Shown here in pieces: positions 41,701 to 53,700 of a stretch of DNA of 64,000 bases. The DNA is taken from positions 20,157,244 through 20,221,243 of the forward strand of contig CM032662.1 of assembly GCA_019095985.1 (NCBI GenBank). Direction: 5' to 3'. This DNA is from Streblospio benedicti. Taxonomy: Eukaryota > Annelida > Polychaeta > Spionida > Spionidae. The position numbers were made by a program, and so were the translations under genes. Position 1 is the first letter of the stretch; each line of letters begins with the position of its first letter. The notes beneath the pieces were generated by a model. The model saw only the letters and a list, made by a program, of their open reading frames with translations, did not search any database and was not told where the DNA came from.

Positions 41701-44700
41701 TGAAGCTACATGCCTTAATGCTGGTAAATGTTGAGATTGTATTGCTTATAATTTTTAATGAAGATATTGTAAATAACATGTTGTATGTGACAGGTTTAGT
41801 TGGTTAAAATTTCATAGGCTGTTATTTAAAAAAGTGAAACAATAGTGAAGTTATTTAAATCAAAATGATTTGTATACAATGTGGGAATATCCCTATAAGT
41901 GATTTTCAAGAAAACATTACACAGTACCATAAAATGCTTTCTATTGAACATATTCTTGTGTAAGGCGATTCATCTATAATGAATACTTTCTTTTCAAAGG
42001 TGGTGAAACTCAACCACAAAGGCCAGTAGAACGAAGAACCACCACTACCACTGTATCTCCAGTGCGACTTCCTGAGGATGAGAATGTTGGTGAGCATACA
42101 ATTATTTTTGATTTGCTTAAAGATTAACAACTCCATTAATGCATCATATATTGAATATCATATTTCAATGGATAGAACAATTTGATGAATGCAAAATCGA
42201 TATATGAGTGAGCATTCAAAGGATAGTTAGATAAAAACGAAAACAGCTTAAAGAAAACGAACGACATGTAACTGGTTCCTTGGTAAGATTCTCTTTGTCA
42301 GTCTTTAAATTGCTGTGCTTTGAAGAAAAAATTTCCTGGTGTTTCTGGCAAATCATCTTTTGGTAAAAATTAATTAACTATTACATAGTATCATCCGACT
42401 CTTGATGACCTCACCTTTGCTTGGGTGATGTTGTTGAGCTTTTTTTTTAATATGTAACAAATCTTCAACATGACTAAAAGTTTCAACTATAATGTGTAAG
42501 ATTACCCTGTGTGCGTAGATTTATCATAGTATATGCAGTTAGAGTCCCATTTTGTCATACAATGTTTTCTCATTTTAGCTTCATTGTGCTATCAAGATTA
42601 ATTTTTGAGCTATCTAATTCACTGAGAAACCTGATGAGGTTGACTCCACTTTAATTACATTTTATAGAATGATTGGAATATGAAAATCACTAGAACATCC
42701 AAATCGAGTACTGTTTTCGTTGTGTGAATTGAGATTTATACAAGTTACTGGCGTAAACCTCATCAGATTTCTTATGCGTTTCAAATGATCCCTTGCTTTA
42801 ACTAACAGCTTTACTATAAACCAAACTTACTCTATGTTTAAAATGGGAATATAAATTTGTATACTGTGTTTGACATAAAATGTCTGATTATAATGTGATG
42901 TAAGAATGTAATAATCGTGTAGAATTCTTTTGTAGTTGTAGATTATGAAATAGAGCTATTACCAGTAGTACCTAATTACTCCAACAAGACTCCAAAACAG
43001 AGGAAGAACAAACGTAACAAGAAGAGAAAAAACAAACAGAAAAAGGAGTCTTCGTTTGAGGCTACATCCCCTTCCCCTTACCCCTTTCCCTTAACCACTA
43101 CTCTCCTACCCTGGAACCCCATAGAGCAGCATCCAAGGGACCGACCATCATCAGAGGGAAGGAACCAGACTGAAGAATCTGTGGCTTCTGAAATACGGCA
43201 CGACCCCCAAAATACGTGCATGCTGCCCAGTGATGCTGGTTCTTGCCATGAGTACAGTGCCATGTGGTACTTTGACTACAACATGGCGCTGTGCCGAAGT
43301 TTCTGGTACGGCGGCTGCGAAGGCAATGCCAACCGCTTTGCCAATGAGCGTGACTGTGAACTGCATTGTCTCGACAAGAGGATGTACTACAAAGGTAGCA
43401 GCTTCACTCAACATGCTGTTGCACTGTTTGTTCATTATTTTGCTCTATCATTATAACTCTTCTCTATTTCTCTCTTTTTAAGTTGCAGGTTAATTGAATT
43501 GGATTTTATATACTTTTGTATGTACTTTATTTTCTTTTCAGAATTTCTGTGTGTATATGTCATTTATGTTACTGTGTTGTTGCATTAAAGAATGAGTTTT
43601 TCGTATCTTTGTACTGCTGTTTGCTCTATTCACATAGTATAAATATTTCTTTACCAGCAATACTGATTGGCATGTGATGAATTATTAAAGTCTCCTTTTA
43701 TTGTTTTCTTTTACTTTATTATGTGCATACAAATAAATCAATTATCATTCGCTGCTTATTAATATTATAAGTGTGCAGTTCTCAAACAATATAGCAACAA
43801 TTATAATGTAAACCATTTCTGTTATTATTATTTTTTGATTTTAACATTTCTTTAGAAGAATTCTGCTTGCTGCCAATGGACCCAGGATTTGCTTGTCAAA
43901 ATCCTGGTGATTTTGAAAATGAAGTTTACAAAGAACAGCAAAAAAAGAAAATAAAAGCAGGTGACATTGCGCTTTCCTTGGAGACAGCATCACATATAGT
44001 GATCAGATGGCATTTTGATGTGAGAAAGGAAGAATGTTATCCATTCCCTTACCTAGGATGTGGAGGAAATAGAAATAATTTTGAATCTAAAGAGGAATGC
44101 ATGCATGTATGTGCATTCTGTCTTGATTTTGAAACAAGTAGAGGTCCAGAAACATCATCACAACTATCTACAGAAACTGAAACAATCCATGAAGCAACTA
44201 CTTCTAAGATATCTCCTACTACTTCTGCTTCTTCTTTTGCTACTAGTTTTACTTCTACTATAGCTCCCGTAACTAGCGGTTCGTCTATGAAAATAACTGC
44301 TCACCCCCACACTACCACTTTGTCAGATGTAAAAGAAAGGATATCCTTAATACCATTTTCAACAATTGATCCTGATAAGGTAGCATTTTGTTATTTACCT
44401 GTAAATGAAGGTAGTGAATGTCCTAAGGAGGAGGACACTTGGAATTCAAATTGGTGGTTCTTTATATCAGTATATGATGACCTCGAAACTGACACAGACA
44501 CAGTTGAAACAAGATGGTATTTTGATTTTCTCACGGAGATATGTCAATCCTTTCAGTATAGTGGATGTGATGGGAATTCCAATAATTTTAAATCAATAGA
44601 GGAATGTCAACGCAATTCTACAATATGTTTGAAATTAAGATCTGATGAAAGTAGAATATTAGACAACATGTCTACTGAATCTCTCATACCCACTATTGTG

Positions 44701-47700
44701 AGAGAGGCAAATGAAGACGTTACTAGTTGGGTTGCTACAATTGACAACGATACTGTACCTCTTGATGACTTCATGAATGATACTGAAATTACTTTGGGCT
44801 TATCAGTTTTTGATGGAAATCAAACAGAAGCACCACCTCTATCAAGGACAACACCTCTTGTTCCATCAGAAGCAAGCAGAACCACTGTTGTTCCTGGTTA
44901 GTCATCAAACTACTTTGAAATTTCTGTCATTTGATCATGTGATATTCATATACCATAATTAAACATAATCTTCCTGCAAGTGTGAGTGCTGCTCAATTAT
45001 TTCCTTACAGCACACTGTCACGAAATCCCAGACCCAGGACCATGCCTTGGATTTGCACATCGATGGTTTTATGATCCAGCATCTGACCAATGTTTGGATT
45101 TCCTCTACGGTGGATGTCTTGGAAATTACAATAATTTTGCAACAAAGGAAAAATGTATGGAAGATTGTATGTTGCCCCAAGGTAGCAATGAGTCAACAGG
45201 AGAGAAGGGACATGAAGGTGAAATCATATTGAACGATCTTTTCCCCATACTCAGCTTTATGAAAGAAGCAGCAATATCCCGTTAACATACACGACTTACC
45301 ACTGCGGGATCACCACAAGCTTGTGCAGTATGTGTAGATACAAGCAACCCCAGCTTATTCCTGGGGATAAGTTTGTCTTTTGCTTGCCATCATATGTTTT
45401 ATTTATTTGCATATTATTCTTTTTTTTGTAGATTTTGTCTTCATTTTATATGTTTTATTTGCAATTCAGCATTCGCAATTTTCAAATGCTCAGACTTACA
45501 TAGAAAAAGGTCAATTGGTTTTTGGTGATTGCTTATATGTATATTGCAAAGAATAATTAACTCATCATTAGATATATTTTTGTGTCATCAAAAATATAAA
45601 TGAACAGCTTAATTATTGATTGCAGGTTTATGTAATTGATTTTTCATACTGTCTTATTTTTCATACGGATGTATTGCTTTTGCTTATCACTGCTTACTAT
45701 TCTTGGTGCACCCTTCTTGAACTGTTTGATATCTTTTTTTAACTGTCTAATTATCAACTACAGCTCTAAAATATGCTTTTACAGTAAACTACTATTTTTA
45801 TTGCAAGGCCAAATCGAATTTAGTAAACAATGACATTTTAACAATCTTGAGTGCTACTAACAAGCTTAAAGATATTCACTTGCCTTACCAATTCATATCT
45901 TAATGCTTAACGTCTGCAACAGTCATTTCTTTACTGCTCCATTCATTAAAACTGTTTTACTTCCAACTTTTGAAAATATTAGTAGGCGTCAATGATGAAA
46001 TTACATCTATGTTTTTTCAGCGACAGATATTTGTAGTCTACAAACAGATGTTGGACCTTGCCAAGCCTTCCAACTGCGCTTTTATTATGATGCGGTTAGA
46101 GGACGCTGCCTCCAGTTTCAGTATGGAGGTTGCCAGGGTAACTACAACAACTTCAAGAGTGAAAAAGAATGTATGGAGATGTGTGGCAGCAAACAGGAGC
46201 AGTTGCCAGTACAAAAGACTAGAGGTAAATTGATCATGTAGAAGACAAATGTACTTTTGCAAATTTGGTAAAATAGTCATTTAGATACATGTATGCACAT
46301 GGGATCATTTTAATGTAATCAAACTTCATGTACTGTATTTTATTTTCTATTCTTTATTTTGTATCAATTATCAAATACTTGCAACCATACACCTAGATGC
46401 TCGTGAGTAATCTATCGTATTTCATGTGTGGGCAATTTTCAATCCATACAGCAATATTATGATTTTTTGTTAATATTTGCTATGAATTTCTTTTAAAGAA
46501 TCATGCCGTCTACCAAAAGAACAAGGCCCTTGCTTTGCTGAATATCTCCGATACCATTATGATGAGCAGTATGATGAATGTAGACCATTTGTGTATGGTG
46601 GCTGCCAGGGTAATGAAAACAACTTTGAGAGTCAAGAAGAGTGCTATGCTACATGCAGCAACTTCCCCGATGCACGCCAGATTCTTAAACCAGGTTAGAT
46701 TTCCATGCTTTTCAACTGTCATGCAAATTTAAGATCATTTTATTCTGTAAATTTCAAGAATCTGATTTCATTGTTGCTGAACATGATAGATGTACTGGGT
46801 ATATTATGCATACATTGAAGGAATACAAGTATTCTTCATGAAGTATGTATGGGTGTGAAATAAGCATTCTAGGTCTTTTGTAAAGTCATAGCAAAAGATG
46901 CTCCTCGTGCATCTACACAATTGAATTTATTATTTTTCCTTCATCTCACCATACCACCTCTTACAGGTGACTGTTTTGACTCACCCGATGCCGGCCCCTG
47001 TCAGGCTGCAGAACCAAGGTGGTACTTCAACGCACAGCAGGGTGACTGTGTCGCATTCTACTATGGAGGCTGTGAGGGAAATGGCAACAACTTCCGCAGC
47101 TACGATGACTGCATAGGCTTCTGTTCCAAAGGTATGAAGGAAATCATTTGCTTCTGATACTGCATGTGAAATTTATCAATGTTTTGTGATCAAATTATTA
47201 TTCTTGTATCAAAACATTGCCTTAGCAGACATTTATAGGATTTTTGTTTCTAGTGTGTCATAACAAATATTTATATGGAGGGAACGGTATTTTTTGTAAC
47301 TTATTAGTGACTCTTTGTGCATATAGAGCCTAAATGATATAGTCAACATTTGGTGTTTTATGGGATTGTCATTTTTCTTCAGTGTCTGAGACATGTGGTG
47401 TTATTCAATGTAACATGGAGTGTCCGTTCGGCTTTGCCCGTGGACCTGATGGATGTCCAACTTGCCAGTGTGCCGACCTTTGTGATGTAAGTATCAAGTC
47501 CAAACTGACCTATGAAATGTTTTTGAGAATTTTCTTATGTAACTGATAATATTTCTATTAACAAGATTATAAATACATCAAGAAATCAATAACAATTTTA
47601 TGCCTATGACATACAAGAATTTTATGTAGGAGCTAAGATGCCAGACTTGTTTCTTGTTCTCAATTTCATAAATGGTTAACATTGTGTAAAACGATTACAA

Positions 47701-50700
47701 ATCCATCACATGTTCACCATTTTTTGTGAACTTCATTTCAAGTATTTGATATTGATAAGAAATATTGTGAATGTTTGAGTAATTTTCAGGGATATAATTG
47801 TGGTGATACTGCACGAGGTAAAAGGACAGCGTTGCCCTATTTCATTTAGCACTCATATACAACTCCTCAGATTATGTTCCCTTAAATACTTGAACAAGCT
47901 TCAATTACAGTTTTGGAGGAGTTATGTTTTAGTAGCAATGGAAACCAATAATATTAGAACATGTTTGAGGAAATTGTTATGAATGCATATTAACAATAAG
48001 ACATTGAAAATGTTGTGGTCTTATTCTGGAATTGTTTTTGCCTATTAATGAATTGAATATTTCCTTCATTAACACCAATAACAATAACTGGATACTCCTG
48101 TTTCTCTCCATACTTTTAGTATGTGAAAATGAAGGTTGCTAATGTGAACAACACCACACCTGTACAGTAACACTGCTAAAATGTACTTTGCAATAATCTT
48201 CTAGAATTATGAGTGTGGTGCTGACATGACGTGTGTGGTAGAGGAGATCCAGTGTTTTGTTCAGCCATGCCCTGGTCCACAACCTGTGTGCAAACCCAGT
48301 AAGTAACTAACATGACTTTCTCATGCATTATCCATAGAAGTATACAATGTGATGTACCTAAACATAGCAAATATGTCTAGAATTAGACATATAATTGTCA
48401 GTAACTCATGTTATTATGAAGAAATATTAAAACCCGAGCATCTTTCGGCTTACACACCGGACTCCTGTTTTATGCATTTTGCTAATAATTATACAAAGGC
48501 CATATGTATATCACGTACCATCAGTCCTGCCCGTCTATAACGAGCACTAGTAACAAGTATAGTCTAAGTGTAGAATTAAACCTTCAATACATGTATACTG
48601 GTATTTGCTATCACTGCCTATTGATAAATATGTTTATATCATTCATTTATTCTAACACATGAGTCTTTGCTTCGCTCATAAGCAATGATTTCATAACTAA
48701 AATGCTGCAAAGAATGCAACTTTGATATGTTTGAATAATCTCAATATATATTATATTTTTACGCTTCGGATGAAGTTACCTCTAGCAGGTAGGGCCTTAT
48801 ATCATCTAATAGAAGATACATACATTTAAGACAAACTCATCAGTCTTTGCATTTTTATTATACATGTACTACCTTGTACCAAAACAAGTTGTCATACACA
48901 TAAACTACCTGTAAACGGAACAGCTGCAGACAATAAATATTCTCTTTGTGTGTGATATATACATTCAATAACAATGAATCATGGTTAATTTGCTATCTGC
49001 TCCAGCACCACGCCCTGGACAGTGTCCAGTGTTGAACTCTGAGGCTGCCTATGACTGTGTGATGGAGTGTCAACATGACCACGAGTGTCCAGGTGCCACG
49101 GCCAAGTGCTGTGACAATGGCTGCGGCAAGGTCTGTCTCGAACCAGACATGCCAGGTGAGCTGCCATAGCACAATTTTGATCTTTTGGAATTTGAAGAAT
49201 GCTGCTGCATCTTTGCTCTTTTATGATATTCATTTGCATGCATAATGATTTCAATTATTATTATGCCATATATTTTGGTATAATTATAATTGTGCATCTT
49301 TTTTAAAAGTTTACAGCCATTGAATTGATTAGAATTCAGCATTGTTTGCTTTGTATTATTTATCATTGTAAAGTGATTAAAAGCAAGTGTGTGTTATTTG
49401 TTTATGTCTGTTGCATTGTTTCCCCAAAGTGAATTTTATTTGTGTTAACAATAAAATACTATATTTTTATCAAGATATTGATATTTACATGTGTTTTCTT
49501 GTATTCTACGGATTCCATTCTGTTCTTTTTCTGGCTTCTAATATAGAATATCACAATATCTTAATAGGTGGTCAACCAGAGAGTGGATCAAAAGGTTAAT
49601 TTGGTGTATTTATGCATGTTACATAGACTAGATCTAAACATTCAGATTTTACCCTATCTAACAATATTCCCTTATTCCCATATATCATGTAAATGGTGAC
49701 GAAGTTATTAGAAAAATCATTCTACAAATGTATGTTTATTGTCAAAATCTGGGATATTTAGAGATTTTAGGGAAAAAAATGTAAATCATACAATTTGGTT
49801 AAAATATTAAAAAATAAGAAGTCTACCAGGGTATGAAATAGAGCCTACCAGACTGCCTGGTGCAAGCTAATTCAAGCAAGGGCCGGCTGGTTTCAAAAGT
49901 TCACAGTCCAATGGGCAGATTACTTTTTAGGGGTCTCAATAGGATCATAAATAACAGACTGACAATTTTTCATAATTGTTGGCCTTGGTGTTTGTGCACA
50001 AATTTTCACGAGTTTCACACCCTGCGTTAAGTAGTATGAGCATTATTTTCATCCAATCATGGTTTGACAAGTAGTGTTTAAAGTAGAGATATTTGTATAA
50101 TATATCAAGTGTGCAAATTATGCAGATAGTAGTTCAGTAGTTGAAGCTACACTATAGTTATTAAAATGTTACATTTCATAATTCATACAAATAGCAGTTG
50201 TAATTTAGGACATTCTGTAAAATAAAAAATGTTTCTGAACCATGCACGATGATATTGATTTATTCAATTTGAATGGATTATACAAGTAGAATCCATCAAT
50301 ATAGTTGAAATTAATACTTTCTTTCAATTTTGATAAGACCCGCTTATGTACCCGTAGAATGAAAGTAAAGAAATAATTTTGATTTGTTTAAAGTATTGTT
50401 TACTCATGACAGAAATGTCTTTGAAAGACAAATTTGGTTTAGATCTCATTTCAACTACACGAGGTCGACATAAAACGGTCAAAATGTTATTAACCTTTTA
50501 AATCACTTAAATTATAAAGCTACAAAAGTACACTGTTACTCAATGCCGTAAATCTCTAGTGTTTTCATTAGTAGATTTATGCTATGCTTTTGTCTTTTAT
50601 ATGTTGCTCACTGTATATATATATTTTCTTTCATTTTTTGCAACCCCTATGCATGACTGCATGTTTTGACCTGCATGTTGACATTCAGGGTGCGAAAAGA

Positions 50701-53700
50701 CTGTATTCGGTTGTTGTCCTGATGAGAAGACACCAGCAAAGGGCTGGAATTTCCATGGATGCACAGGTAGAAATTGAAACGAGGTCAAGGGATGTGTACA
50801 ATATGCATATAAATTGTATGTTATGTGTCAAGATAATGCTTTTTGTCTATGCTGTTTATTTTATATGTGCAAATATAACAAATATTCTACAGTGTACATT
50901 TTTAGATATAACCTTGGAATTTGATGCATACTATACTATTAAATTTTTCGTATAAAACTTATGTACATGTACTGGGTAGATTTTAATATTTAATTAGTGT
51001 AAGAAAGAGCTAATGATGATTGGCTAATTCTTGTTTCGTTTTTATGTTTAAATTAGACTATGAAATAAAATAAACCTAACTGCTAGTTCAATGTAATACC
51101 TATGTTCTAATTGTTATTAATGCACAATTTGCATGTTAGAAAATGATCGTGCACATTTACTATGATCACAGATTATCTTTTGACAGATTTTTTGTTATGC
51201 TCTTATTATCAATAGATAGAAAACCCTAGTATATTTTTTTCCTGCAATACTTTTGTATACCATTATGATTACAAATTTGTTTAATGACAAAAAAAAATCA
51301 TGATGCATTGTTAGTTTTGATAATGTATTTCCAGTATTTTAACATCTATGATATTTCATTACGTATCTGGTAATGATAGATATGGAATGGGTTCCTTTTA
51401 CATTTGGTAAATATTGTGCGTTAAACAATTAATTTAAAGATAAAAACAGATACATGTATATCTATTACTATCAGACATGAAACTAACCAACAAATCTAAT
51501 ATTAAAACAAGATTCTAAAAGTTTTACGTTGGTATTACAGAGGAAGCGCCAGTAATCGAACCATATACACACGATATTGTGACTGCTATTGGTGACCGTG
51601 TGGTGATTCCGTGTCGTGTTCGTGGAGCTCCAAGACCCGTCATTGACTGGTACAGAAACAGGTAATACACCACATTGTTCAGTGGAATGGGTGCAAATAT
51701 GTTGAAAACAGTTGAATTTGAAGTGATTTACAACTTGAATCATCAATTTATCAATGAATTTGATTTAATAGACAAGGTAATAACACAATTAATTATATCG
51801 TCAACCTGTCTATTATCCTGAATTCTCGGTTTTAGAAATATATTTGTCCAACTGTAATTTTATCGTGAATGTGCGACCATTGTTCATCATTTTAATTCAT
51901 TTTATTGAGACAAAATCTGTGCTAATTGAATACATCACACTGGACAAAATTTGAATAAATTTGGACAAAAATAAGAGGATCATGTTTTTTCTTACAATTT
52001 TATTATGCCAAATACATTCTCTATAAATTCAAATAATTACACGAATAAACAATTTTATATAGTCAAATATGTTCTCTTAAAATGCGAATAATTACACGAA
52101 TAAATCCTAAATTTGCTTTTGTTGTCCTGTTGAGAGCTTTATCTTGTGTTTTATAATAAATTTTTGTAGCCAGCCCATATATCATTTGATTTGCAGAATT
52201 CCCCTCGTGGACCTTGAGAATAACGCCAAGTTCAATGCTCTCTCAGATGGATCACTGGAGATTGTTGGTGTTACTGAAGATGATGGGAGCTTCACTTGCA
52301 GAGCTTATAATACAATGGGAACTGCAACTCAAACATATTATCTTGTGGTGCATGGTAAGAAGAAGAACAGCTTGGTTTTGGTTGGCTTTTATATTTTCTT
52401 TTCAGTAATGTACATGTATGCTGCTTATGAAGATAATGATACAAAGACTTATAATTGTAGCGTAATTTACTTATCAAACTGTGAATAGAATATTTGATAT
52501 TGATTTATATATATAATTTGTAATTATTATTGGATTGAATAAATAATATATTCTTTCACAGTTTGAGAGTAATTGCACTACAATAGTTGCTTTTAAGTTG
52601 CTTTGGATTTAGATATATTTGTATTATTAATCAATTGCATTTTAGAATTCTGATATTTTGACAGCTATGTTTAAAGCTATAATGCTATGATTTTTACTAT
52701 ATTTTATGAACTGTATTTGCATTATCTGTGTAATTAGATAGAGGTATGCATAATTATTGATGTTTTGTGATTTGCCCATTCCAATCACAAACTATCATTA
52801 ATTTCTATTATATGAAGCATATTTTATGATTTGTGTTGATTTTAAGTTATGTTGTATTTATTGCAACTTTAAAACCATTTTTAAAGCTTAAACTATTTTA
52901 TATTTACATGTATATGGAGGATATATGTGGCATAATTTAAAAAAAAAGAAACTATTGGTCTTTTAAATGGATTGTTCACACAGTCTTCTATCCATGGACG
53001 CTACTAATGCCACTATTTCATTTTTTAATATTACATAAGTGCATTTATAATAGGAAATATTGTATCTAATTAATATGTACTTAATACATGTATATTATAC
53101 AAAACCAGGATAGAACTATATCACATAGTCTCAGATGGGACTCAAACCCATAACGTATAAAATTACCAATGGACGTACTATTACTATGATGGCATATCAC
53201 TATCCACATACAGCTTTAGAACCATTATCCAGAGGATTATGGTTTTGTCAGTTATCAGGCATAAGATGGTCATCTTATTCCTTCAGTTATTCATACACGT
53301 ACTTCTTCAACTTACTCACCTGTGGCCAAAAACCTACCAGAATAGTAGCATGAAGTGCATTTATGTTTTCAATAAAAAATAACAAGTTATCATTTATTAG
53401 ACCAATAGCCAATTCTGTAGAATATTGTCTCAAAGAAAACTATGCTGTATACATTTCCACTCCAAGCAATTCAGCAATACATGTGTTTATTGAGATGCTG
53501 TAAAAAGCAAGCTTATGCCCATTCCCTCCAGATCGCAGTGAAGTCCTAGATAAGGATGATGGTATAGATATTGACAATGAAATTACGGACCAAATTGATG
53601 AAACCGGTGAGTACACAGCTATATCTAAAGTTTGATAAATGACATTGATCTCTCAATCCTCTTTCAAATTAGAAAGGCTGACATTTTCAATTAATTTTGT

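Noticed and set aside
42622-42772. Inverted words GAAACCTGATGAGGTT and AACCTCATCAGATTTC, the first with a CTGATGAG core
   Set aside because: Only a stem of about 18 bp with a 120-bp loop; no GAAA partner at the needed distance for a hammerhead, and no element ends.
43483-43488. A 6-nt microexon (TTGCAG) after a strong pyrimidine tract
   Set aside because: Phase fits (V-A), but such a length cannot be told from chance, and the tract may just be a decoy acceptor.
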